A DNA stretch of 21,110 bases from Ilyomonas sp964658445 (GTDB lineage: Bacteria; Bacteroidota; Bacteroidia; Chitinophagales; Chitinophagaceae), in assembly GCA_964658445.1 (NCBI GenBank), contig CAZZZH010000048.1, forward strand, positions 1 to 21,110. The letters are read 5' to 3'. Within the stretch, counting starts at the first letter, position 1. The number at the start of each line of letters is the position of its first letter. This document shows positions 14,583 through 21,110 of this stretch, in pieces. A program made the position numbers and the translations under genes. The notes under the pieces are model-generated. The model was not told the DNA's origin. It made no database searches and was given only the letters and a program-made list of their open reading frames with translations.

Positions 14583-15290
14583 TTATAATTTTAGCTGGCT
14601 GATGAGCGGACGATAGGTTTTACCAATTGGTATCAGTTGATTGCCACACAATAGTTCATTGTTGCGCAGCTCTTTTATTTTATGAATGGCAACGGCATAA
14701 CTGCGGTGAACCCGCATGAAAAGCTTTGCCGGCAGGCGCTCTATGAATTGTGTAAAAGGCGATAACGTAAGATAAGATTTAGCCGGTGTAACCAGCTTGG
14801 TATAATCCTTCATCGCCTCTACATATACAATGTCTGATACGGGTATACGCAACTGGTTGTATCCGTCTTTGATGGTAATATTTTCCTGTTCAAAGAACAC
14901 GCTCCAGGCTTCGGCTTTTTCTTTCAGTTGCCAGAAGTCTTTAATGCGCTCTACTGTTTTGGTTACTCTTTCCTCGGTTGCCGGTTTCAACAAATAGTCA
15001 AGCACCTGCAGCTCGTAGCTCTCCAATGCATACTCCATATGCGAGGTTACAAAAATGCTGATGGGAACAATATCTTTTACTGTTTTCAACAAGTCCATTC
15101 CATTTCCGCCGGGCATATCAATATCGAAGAAAACGATTTCTGGCCGGAGCGAGTGTATAGCAGTGTATGCATCGAAAGCATTATTGCAGGTAGCCATGTG
15201 TTGCAAAAAAGAGTACGGCTGCAAAAGGGAAAGCAGGCTCATCTGGTCAAGCATATCATCGTCCACAATTATGTATCGTAATCCTGTCAT
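14583..15290 (-). CDS. LytTR family response regulator transcription factor
   Basis: 235 residues. The receiver domain (about 1-120) has the acidic cluster VDDD (9-12), phosphoacceptor Asp56 in FFDIDMPGGNG, VTSHMEYAL for the Ser/Thr switch region and the lysine of LLKPA. The LytTR DNA-binding domain (about 139-235) shows DGYNQLRIPVSDIVYVEAM, KLFMRVHRSYAVAIHKI and QLIPIGKTYRPLI. Such regulators are phosphorylated by a partner histidine kinase, here most likely the one whose gene starts two bases downstream. A TAGATTTG box lies about 35 bases before the ATG. Targets are unknown; LytTR proteins often bind imperfect direct repeats, and I did not find a clear pair here. Confidence 0.93.
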   Translation of the reverse strand: MTGLRYIIVDDDMLDQMSLLSLLQPYSFLQHMATCNNAFDAYTAIHSLRPEIVFFDIDMPGGNGMDLLKTVKDIVPISIFVTSHMEYALESYELQVLDYLLKPATEERVTKTVERIKDFWQLKEKAEAWSVFFEQENITIKDGYNQLRIPVSDIVYVEAMKDYTKLVTPAKSYLTLSPFTQFIERLPAKLFMRVHRSYAVAIHKIKELRNNELLCGNQLIPIGKTYRPLISQLKL

Positions 15291-15324
15291 TATTGGCTTC
15301 CGTCTGTTAGGTAAACTGGATTGT

Positions 15325-15332
15325 CAAATCTA
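15325..15332 (-). promoter_or_regulatory. -7 box TAGATTTG for the LytTR-kinase operon
   Basis: Exact TAnnTTTG match on the minus strand, 34 bases before the response-regulator ATG at 15290. No strong TTTG element is seen at the -33 position, where TTTAAC is the closest. The predicted leader is about 30 bases. Confidence 0.45.
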
Positions 15333-15378
15333 ATTGAAATTATCATAACAGTTAAACCGGAAAGCAACGATCCGGCAG

Positions 15379-15397
15379 AACATCTTTTGATGATGTT
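15379..15397 (-). terminator. Weak hairpin after the GT4-like gene
   Basis: AACATC (15379-15384) pairs with GATGTT (15392-15397) around a seven-base loop directly after the stop codon. No T-run follows on the minus strand. Confidence 0.3.
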
Positions 15398-16516
15398 TTA
15401 TGCAAAGGATTGGTAGATGGCTTTTAGTTTTTCTTCCTCTTTTTCCCAACACAATTCTCTTGCTGCCAACTGGGTATTGTTCTTTAAAAAGATATATTCC
15501 TCATCTTTATTAAAAAGCGCTGTAATGCGCTCTGCGATAGATTTTGGTGAAGTATCGGTAATATAAATACCACATTGATACTGGTCGATGATGTGTTTAA
15601 TTTCCGGTATTGCCGTAGCGAAAACAGGAACACCGGCATGAATGTAATCAAAGACTTTATTTGGCAGATTAAAAAGGAAATTCTTGTGGTCAAACGAATC
15701 TAGGCTAATGCCAAGGTGAGCCAGCGGTGTATACCTCTTTAGTAACGAAGGAACCATGCGCTCCATCATATCAATGCGAGACTCGAGCTGCATTTCTTTT
15801 CTTCTTTGCTGCAAGTGTTGCCAATAATTGCCGCCGCCAATAAATACAAGATGAAAGCGTTCATCCAAGTAAGGCACAGCGTCTATCATTTCAATACAAC
15901 TTCTGCCTTCGTTCAAGCCCGCACCCTGCGCCAGCAAAATGACTTTTCCTTTCCAGTGTTCAGGTACTTCTGCTGGTTCTATCGGCTTTGTCTTTGGAAC
16001 ATTTCTTATCACACCAATCGGGATGTTGTATTCTGTTTGATATTCGTTTTTCACCGAATCATTCACAGTATAAACTGTCTTTAACCTGGGAAATAAAAAG
16101 TCTTCCAGCTTCTTCCAGATCTTTCGTTTTGTTGGCGATTGATCCAGCTCGGGAACACCAGTAAAATATTCGTGCGTGTCGTAAAAAAGATATTTGCTTT
16201 TGAGTCTTGAAACAAGGTAGTTTGGTAGTAACGTATCTAAATCATTAGCCAGTAAATAATCGGTTTTTCTAAACAGCAAATAAAAAAAAAGCCTGGTCAT
16301 AAACTCTGCATATTGCAGAGTTCCTTTGGTAAAATAGCATTTGATTCGCGATGCTGTAAATGCATACTTTTGTAATGGCAAACTGTTGCGAAGCTGTCGA
16401 GCAATTACATGCACATCGAAACCCATATTTTGTAATGTGGTGCAGATGCGAATAACACGTTGATCGGTTGCCAAATCTGTGATGACAGATACAAGTATTT
16501 TCTTTTTCCTGCTCAT
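15398..16516 (-). CDS. Glycosyltransferase, GT4-like (GT-B fold)
   Basis: 372 residues, no signal peptide or clear membrane span apart from a hydrophobic helix (FMTRLFFYLLF). The N-terminal half starts KKILVSVITDLATDQRVIR and keeps NDLDTLLPNYLV and FYDTHEYFTGVPEL, as in bacterial GT4 enzymes that build surface polysaccharides. The C-terminal half has LLAQGAGLNEGRSCIEMIDA, HLVFIGGG and DYIHAGVPVFATAIPEI, the nucleotide-sugar binding region with the family's E-x-G-type helix partly altered. Donor and acceptor are unknown; given the epimerase gene three bases upstream, a ManNAc-derived sugar is possible. It is the last gene of the minus-strand polysaccharide operon. Confidence 0.87.
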   Translation of the reverse strand: MSRKKKILVSVITDLATDQRVIRICTTLQNMGFDVHVIARQLRNSLPLQKYAFTASRIKCYFTKGTLQYAEFMTRLFFYLLFRKTDYLLANDLDTLLPNYLVSRLKSKYLFYDTHEYFTGVPELDQSPTKRKIWKKLEDFLFPRLKTVYTVNDSVKNEYQTEYNIPIGVIRNVPKTKPIEPAEVPEHWKGKVILLAQGAGLNEGRSCIEMIDAVPYLDERFHLVFIGGGNYWQHLQQRRKEMQLESRIDMMERMVPSLLKRYTPLAHLGISLDSFDHKNFLFNLPNKVFDYIHAGVPVFATAIPEIKHIIDQYQCGIYITDTSPKSIAERITALFNKDEEYIFLKNNTQLAARELCWEKEEEKLKAIYQSFA

Positions 16517-16519
16517 TGT

Positions 16520-17587
16520 TTACACCCGCAATGTGTTCAAATGTTCTGCAATTTTTATAGCTGCCGTTCCATCGCCAAAGAGGTTTGTATCCAACTGCGG
16601 CTGCAATGTTGGCAAGCGCTCAAAGTTGTTTATTATCTTTTCTTTATTTGCACCACAATGCAGTGCTGCATTGGCTCCTACAATTTCAGGCCAAAACGGA
16701 TGCTCCATTACAATCAGAGATTTTTTTTTTGCAAAAAAGGCTTCGCGGCTTGCGCCACCGCTATCTGTAATAACATAACTCGCTTCGCAAATAAAGCGTT
16801 TCATTTCTCTGTAGCCTAATGGTTCGATGGTGGTAAAAGCGGTTTCAATATTATACTCTTTCAATCGCTTTGCCGTATGCGGATGAAGCGGAACAATTAC
16901 TTCAGTTTGCTGATGAATTTCGTTTAACGCAGCTATAATTTGATACAAGTTTTCTCTGTTGATAATGTTGGCTGCGCGATGGATGGTGCAGGCAATATAA
17001 CTGGTTGCAGCTGTTATTTTTTTATCTGCCGGAGCAATGTGAAGAAACGCATCCAGCATTAAATCGCCGCTATGAATTATTTGTGAAACGATAGCAGATC
17101 CAAAGCCTTCCGAAACCAAAGTCTCCACATTTTTTTGAGTGCAACAATAATGGACATTGGCAAGCCTGTCGCTTAAAACACGATTGATTTCTTCCGGCAT
17201 CGCTGTGTCTGCTGTTCTTACACCGGCTTCAAAATGAAGAAGGTTTTTATTGCTGCGTTTAGCTGCAATAGAAGCGGCTAATGTGGTGTTGGTATCACCA
17301 TAAACGAATACCCAACTGTCTTGCTGTTGTTGCAAAATAAAGTAGAGCTGTGCGGCTGTTTTACCAATAAATTCATCAGCTGTTTCTGCTTCTATGTTCA
17401 ATTGAATATTGGGTGAAGGAATAGTAAGCTCTTTAAAAAAAATATCACTCATCATTGCCGATGAATGCTGACCGGTATGAATGATAAGCTGGTTGTAAGA
17501 AGTACCTTTTGCAATGGCATCATACAGCACTGCCAGCTTGATAAACTGCGGACGATTACCGACAATGTGGAGGATGGTTTTATTCAT
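16520..17587 (-). CDS. wecB: UDP-N-acetylglucosamine 2-epimerase (non-hydrolysing), WecB-like
   Basis: 355 residues. The family interconverts UDP-GlcNAc and UDP-ManNAc in the cytosol for surface polysaccharides. Conserved features are IVGNRPQFIKLAVL at the N-terminus, YGDTNTTLA (Asp98), HFEAGVRT (Glu120), MPEEINRVLSD (130-140), IHRAANI (His203), VPLHPHT and ITDSGGASREAF. Two sites differ from the common family: the usual HRREN/HRAEN reads HRAAN, and the usual TERPE that contacts the nucleotide reads MEHPFWPEIV. Most key residues are kept, so activity is likely, but substrate could differ. It lies between the deacetylase (49 bases upstream) and the GT4-like gene (3 bases downstream). Confidence 0.87.
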   Translation of the reverse strand: MNKTILHIVGNRPQFIKLAVLYDAIAKGTSYNQLIIHTGQHSSAMMSDIFFKELTIPSPNIQLNIEAETADEFIGKTAAQLYFILQQQQDSWVFVYGDTNTTLAASIAAKRSNKNLLHFEAGVRTADTAMPEEINRVLSDRLANVHYCCTQKNVETLVSEGFGSAIVSQIIHSGDLMLDAFLHIAPADKKITAATSYIACTIHRAANIINRENLYQIIAALNEIHQQTEVIVPLHPHTAKRLKEYNIETAFTTIEPLGYREMKRFICEASYVITDSGGASREAFFAKKKSLIVMEHPFWPEIVGANAALHCGANKEKIINNFERLPTLQPQLDTNLFGDGTAAIKIAEHLNTLRV

Positions 17588-17636
17588 ATTTTTAGGTCAC
17601 TTGGCCAGTATCGGTTTGTGGTTCAAAGCTGATAAA

Positions 17637-18944
17637 TTACAACCCTAAGCGGCTGCGAATGTATTGAAGTATCTGCTGATGCAGCCAGCGAAAATGCTGC
17701 TTATTATTGGCAGCTAATGTATCGTTGTGCCAGATAGAAATGAAGTGTCCGTTTACTTTGTTTACTTCGTCAAAATAGTGTTTGAAATAAGGCAAGGCAT
17801 CTTTGGCAGGCATGATCATATCATCGCGAAAAGTGCTTTCCATAATGCAGGCAGGAAATAATTTCAACGAGGTCGGTTCATCTTTTTCCACATCAAAAAA
17901 ATAAAATGGCGTACAGGTGCCCGCTCTGAATCCGGGCGTTTCAGCAAAGGCCATGGAGTACTCTTCCTGAATGCCATTGCGAAGTAGATGACGAAACGTT
18001 TGTGGCACTGAAAACTTCAGATAATGCTGTCGACTTTTAATGACAGCGCTGCCTGAAATATCTTCCAGTATTTTCTTTTCATCGATCATTTTTTTTTCCT
18101 TTTCCGAAGAATAAAATGAAGGATGAATGCCAACCGGGCTCCAGGTTTTCACTTCTTTAATCAGGTCTTTCAACACTTCTTTTTTAGGGTTGATGTTGCG
18201 GTCATACCTTGTTTTTCTTCTGCTTAGTAAAAAGAAAACAATCGGGTTGATGGTTTCTTTTTGAATGTAATGATACGTATCAAAAGGATCTTCCAGATAA
18301 CCGGCTAATACGGCAGTGCGTTGCGCTAAATTATAAGGTTTAATGCGGAGTACATCTTTCAGTGCAGAACCGGCCAGTCTTGTTATTTCTCTTCCCTTGT
18401 AGGCATACGCTACGTCCACATCATACGTAAAGTTTACGGTCGTTTTTTTATGAACGATGGATGATGAAGCGTGAGATGTGAGTCGTTTAAAAAATTCAGT
18501 GAGCCAGATATCAACAATTGGTAGATGAAGGAAGTTGTGTTGATAGGCCAGGCTTTTTTTAGCCGGAAATCGTCCGTACTGATCTTTCGCTTTATTGCCA
18601 TATTCTTCATAGCGGCTCAGCATGTAAAAAGCGGCAGAAAAAATATCAAACGGATAGGTGTTGGCAGCGTTTTTTTTGGCAAGAAACAACATCGGCGTAT
18701 CATCAATTACTGTTACTTCAGGCGTAAAAAAATGAACCTCTTTTTCGGTTAAGAAACCGGAAGGCAGAATGTGAATTTCATCATCGCAAACAGAGTCATC
18801 GGAATAATTAATTTTAGCTCCCGTGTAACTAATAAATTCTTCTTTCAATTGTGTAAGCTGGTAAGAAACAGAACTAAACTGCGTGAACACAAACTGCAGC
18901 ACATAGCGAAGCCGTTGGGTGATGTGCGTGGTAAAAACAATCAT
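17637..18944 (-). CDS. Polysaccharide deacetylase-like protein (NodB-type domain)
   Basis: 435 residues from the ATG at 18944; a TTG three codons upstream is not preferred. The N-terminal third (to about 165) is a separate domain with YPFDIFSAAFYMLSRYEEY and GRFPAKKSLAYQHNFLHLP, a head seen before NodB-type domains in Bacteroidota (I recall it as DUF7033). The catalytic-like part has TYDVDVAY (174-181, metal Asp), VGIHPSFYSS (271-280, His274), SRQHYLKF (304-311), GFRAGT (338-343) and SIWHND (403-408). These enzymes remove acetyl groups from N-acetylated glycans. No signal peptide is seen, so it may act in the cytoplasm or the leader is atypical. It heads the operon with the epimerase and GT4-like genes. 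Confidence 0.78.
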   Translation of the reverse strand: MIVFTTHITQRLRYVLQFVFTQFSSVSYQLTQLKEEFISYTGAKINYSDDSVCDDEIHILPSGFLTEKEVHFFTPEVTVIDDTPMLFLAKKNAANTYPFDIFSAAFYMLSRYEEYGNKAKDQYGRFPAKKSLAYQHNFLHLPIVDIWLTEFFKRLTSHASSSIVHKKTTVNFTYDVDVAYAYKGREITRLAGSALKDVLRIKPYNLAQRTAVLAGYLEDPFDTYHYIQKETINPIVFFLLSRRKTRYDRNINPKKEVLKDLIKEVKTWSPVGIHPSFYSSEKEKKMIDEKKILEDISGSAVIKSRQHYLKFSVPQTFRHLLRNGIQEEYSMAFAETPGFRAGTCTPFYFFDVEKDEPTSLKLFPACIMESTFRDDMIMPAKDALPYFKHYFDEVNKVNGHFISIWHNDTLAANNKQHFRWLHQQILQYIRSRLGL

Positions 18945-18949
18945 CTGCC

Positions 18950-18957
18950 GCAAGGTA
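18950..18957 (-). promoter_or_regulatory. Putative -7 box TACCTTGC for the deacetylase operon
   Basis: The minus strand reads TACCTTGC, then GGCAG and the ATG at 18944, the same five-base spacing seen at the transposase-like gene. It faces the matching plus-strand box at 18973-18980. No -33 element is clear. Confidence 0.35.
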
Positions 18958-18972
18958 CTTATCTTTCGGACT

Positions 18973-18980
18973 TACCTTGC
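18973..18980 (+). promoter_or_regulatory. Putative -7 box TACCTTGC for the GT2 gene
   Basis: TACCTTGC lies 19 bases before the ATG at 19000, the same distance as the metF box from its start. A second candidate, TATCTTTC, is at 18960-18967. Confidence 0.4.
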
Positions 18981-18999
18981 ATCTGCATCGCATCATTAT

Positions 19000-19914
19000 A
19001 TGATTAGTATTTGCATCCCGGTTTATAATTTCAACATTACTTCGTTAATCAATGAATTAGTGAAGCAGATAAAACTATTGCCGTCGCCCTGCGAAATCAT
19101 TTGTATCGACGATGCTTCAGAACAACTATATCGTGACAACAACCAGGAAGCTGCTAAAGAAGGAATGTATATTCAGCTTCCCAGGAACGTGGGAAGAGCC
19201 TGCATACGCAACCTGTTTCTACAATATGCCAGGTATGATAACCTGATGTTCCTTGACTGCGACTCGCTTATTATCGACAACGGATTTTTACTGACTTATC
19301 TTCAATACATCAGCCAACATGATAAGTACGGTGTTGTTTGTGGCGGCAGGATATATGGCGCGAAGCCACGCGAAAGAAAGTACAGATTGAGATGGCTGTA
19401 TGGAACAAAGCGCGAAAGCAAAAGCGCCGCCGTGCGTAACCAAAACCCGAACGCTTCCTTTATGACAAACAACTTCATGATCAGCAAAGATGTTTTTCTG
19501 CAAACACAGTTTGACGAACGGATAAAAAGTTACGGCCACGAGGATACTTTGTTTGGTTATTGGTTAGAAAAGAAAATGGTTATGGTTCATCACATTAACA
19601 ACCCGGTATTGAACGGCCACTTAGAAACCAATAAAGAGTATTTGAAACAGACAAAGCAGGCGGTTGTTAATTTAACCTGCATTTTATCTTACCTAAATTA
19701 TGATGCAGCGTTTATTAAAAATGTGCCATTGCTTCGTTTTTATTATAAAGTAAAACGGCTGGAAGTCTTGTTGCGACTGATTTTCAGTATAAAGAAACCA
19801 GTCATTGAAGGGCTTTTGAAAGGGGGCTACATACATCTTGCTATGTTTGATTTTTATAAGCTGGGCATCTTGATAAGAGAGATAAAAAAGTCATCCCATT
19901 CATCCATCAAATAA
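19000..19914 (+). CDS. Glycosyltransferase family 2
   Basis: 304 residues from the ATG at 19000, where the GT-A fold begins at once with MISICIPVYNF; an upstream in-frame ATG at 18919 lies inside the divergent deacetylase gene and is rejected. Motifs are IICIDDAS (33-40), LDCDS (85-89, the DxD metal site), NNFMISKDVF (157-166) and YGHEDTLFGYWL (178-189, ED base region). The C-terminal 80 residues are basic with hydrophobic patches and may lie against the membrane. It is divergent from the deacetylase and probably belongs to the same glycan pathway. The sugar added cannot be told. Confidence 0.88.
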   Translation: MISICIPVYNFNITSLINELVKQIKLLPSPCEIICIDDASEQLYRDNNQEAAKEGMYIQLPRNVGRACIRNLFLQYARYDNLMFLDCDSLIIDNGFLLTYLQYISQHDKYGVVCGGRIYGAKPRERKYRLRWLYGTKRESKSAAVRNQNPNASFMTNNFMISKDVFLQTQFDERIKSYGHEDTLFGYWLEKKMVMVHHINNPVLNGHLETNKEYLKQTKQAVVNLTCILSYLNYDAAFIKNVPLLRFYYKVKRLEVLLRLIFSIKKPVIEGLLKGGYIHLAMFDFYKLGILIREIKKSSHSSIK

Positions 19915-19933
19915 CCATTATTTTTTAAGTTGT

Positions 19934-19941
19934 TACCTTGC
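19934..19941 (+). promoter_or_regulatory. Putative -7 box TACCTTGC for the malic enzyme gene
   Basis: Same sequence as the boxes before the GT2 and deacetylase genes, 46 bases before the ATG at 19988. A poly-T stretch lies just upstream, and no clear -33 element is seen. Confidence 0.35.
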
Positions 19942-19987
19942 ACTCTTTGTTTCATTTTGCCGGAAAAGATTGTTTTAAAAGAGAATT

Positions 19988-21110
19988 ATGGCTAACGAAC
20001 TTCGAAGAGAGCAGGCATTGGAATATCACGCCAAGGGGCGGCCGGGAAAAATAGAAGTGGTGCCTACAAAAGAAGCCAAAACGCAGCGCGATCTTTCGCT
20101 TGCCTACAGCCCCGGTGTGGCGGCGCCCTGCCTGGAAATTTTTAATGATAAAGAGAATGTTTATAAATACACTGCCAAAGGAAATTTAGTGGCGGTCATC
20201 AGCAACGGCACAGCCGTATTGGGTTTGGGCAATATCGGTCCGGAAGCCGGCAAGCCGGTGATGGAAGGCAAGGGCGTGTTGTTTAAAATCTTCGCCGATA
20301 TTGATGTATTTGATATTGAAATCAACGAAACCGATCCTGAAAAATTTGTACAGATTGTAAAGGCTTTAGAGCCTACATTCGGTGGTATTAATTTAGAAGA
20401 CATCAAAGCGCCGGAATGTTTTTACATAGAGCGCGAACTGCGCAGCCAGTTGAATATTCCTGTCATGCACGATGACCAGCATGGCACAGCTATTATAAGC
20501 AGTGCAGCCTTATTAAACGCATTGGAGCTGCAGAAAAAAAAGATCGATGAAGTCCGTTTTGTTATCAACGGAGCCGGGGCGGCGGCAATGGCTTGTTCGC
20601 AGCTATATGTGGCGCTTGGTGCAAAGCACAAGCACTTTATTATGTTTGATAAAGATGGCGTGCTGCATAAAGACAGAACCGATCTGGATGAAGTGAAACA
20701 ACGCTTTGCTGTTGACAGCGACGACTGGAGTTTAACCAAAGCCATGAAGGACGCCGACGTATTTGTAGGCTTAAGTGTGGGTAATGTAGTAACGCCTGAG
20801 ATGGTGCAAAGTATGGCGGTGAATCCAATTGTTTTTGCGATGGCAAACCCCGACCCTGAGATTACTTACGAGGATGCTATTGCGGTGCGTAAAGACCTCA
20901 TTATGGCAACGGGCAGAACCGATTATCCTAACCAGGTAAATAATGTGCTGGGCTTTCCTTACATCTTTCGAGGCGCGCTGGATGTAAGAGCTACCAGCAT
21001 TAACGAAGAAATGAAATTAGCTGCGGTAAAAGCGTTGGCCAATCTTACAAAAACACCAGTGCCCGATTTAGTAAATATGGCTTACAACCAGAAGCAAATG
21101 GTATTTGGAC
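19988..21110 (+). CDS. maeB: NADP-dependent malic enzyme (MaeB-type), cut by window edge
   Basis: 374 residues are visible and the frame is open at the right edge. The enzyme oxidatively decarboxylates malate to pyruvate and CO2, producing NADPH. Catalytic and cofactor motifs are DLSLAYSPGVAAPCLEI with Tyr40, NGTAVLGLGNIGP (73-85), EGKGVLFKIFADID with Lys95, INLEDIKAPECFYIE, IPVMHDDQHGTAI, and VINGAGAAAMA for NADP binding, then FAMANPDPE and ATGRTDYPNQVNN. Bacterial MaeB enzymes carry a phosphotransacetylase-like C-terminal domain; here it would lie outside the window, so its presence is unverified. The opening (RREQALEYHAKGRPGKIEV) is typical of the family. It is separated from the GT2 gene by 73 bases. 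Confidence 0.93.
   Translation, partial: MANELRREQALEYHAKGRPGKIEVVPTKEAKTQRDLSLAYSPGVAAPCLEIFNDKENVYKYTAKGNLVAVISNGTAVLGLGNIGPEAGKPVMEGKGVLFKIFADIDVFDIEINETDPEKFVQIVKALEPTFGGINLEDIKAPECFYIERELRSQLNIPVMHDDQHGTAIISSAALLNALELQKKKIDEVRFVINGAGAAAMACSQLYVALGAKHKHFIMFDKDGVLHKDRTDLDEVKQRFAVDSDDWSLTKAMKDADVFVGLSVGNVVTPEMVQSMAVNPIVFAMANPDPEITYEDAIAVRKDLIMATGRTDYPNQVNNVLGFPYIFRGALDVRATSINEEMKLAAVKALANLTKTPVPDLVNMAYNQKQMVFG

Noticed and set aside
14928..15333. Plus-strand frames opposite the LytTR regulator
   Set aside because: The minus-strand frame has complete receiver and LytTR motifs.
1..21110. CRISPR array, tRNA, rRNA, intact insertion sequence or prophage
   Set aside because: No regularly spaced repeats, tRNA-like folds, rRNA cores or phage structural genes were seen when reading both strands.

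Overview
The window looks like a chromosomal piece from a Bacteroidota genome, most likely the family Chitinophagaceae (inferred from gene content, not from a search). Pointers are a type IX secretion (T9SS) C-terminal sorting domain, a LytTR response regulator paired with a TPR histidine kinase, Bacteroidota-style GcvT, MetF, LpxH and LptB, several promoter boxes close to TAnnTTTG, and no clear Shine-Dalgarno sequences. I see no rRNA, tRNA, CRISPR array or intact insertion sequence. A run of ten Ns at 2024-2033 marks an assembly gap.

Layout: (1) 1-2341, minus strand: an operon of a transposase-like DNA-binding protein (interrupted by the N gap), rsmE, and an L,D-transpeptidase lipoprotein that runs off the left edge. 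(2) 2342-2762: AT-rich non-coding DNA, then a zinc-free quinone oxidoreductase (+) converging on metF (-), with two hairpins between them. (3) 4729-7458: a divergent promoter region carrying an inverted pair of promoter-like repeats, then lptB, lpxH and an overlapping gene for a secreted propeller-like protein. (4) 7549-9481: gcvT, an SRPBCC protein and an RlpA-like lipoprotein, tightly packed, ending at a strong hairpin shared with the opposing gene. (5) 9574-15290, minus strand: a LytTR regulator and sensor kinase (the kinase is split by a -1 frameshift at an A5 tract), a possible 38-residue membrane peptide, a secreted protein with a C1q-like domain, and a T9SS cargo protein. (6) 15398-19914: a polysaccharide cluster with a deacetylase, a UDP-GlcNAc 2-epimerase and a GT4-like glycosyltransferase on the minus strand, and a divergent GT2. 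(7) 19988 to the end: malic enzyme, cut by the right edge.

Much of the window serves the cell envelope: peptidoglycan (L,D-transpeptidase, RlpA), lipid A (LpxH, LptB), surface or secreted glycans and secreted proteins. The most unusual item is the gene upstream of rsmE. Its full length follows an IS3-type transposase (OrfA helix-turn-helix, HTH_21-like region, RNase H-like integrase fold), but two of the three DDE catalytic positions appear to be lost. It sits in an operon with housekeeping genes, which suggests a transposase captured for a host role.
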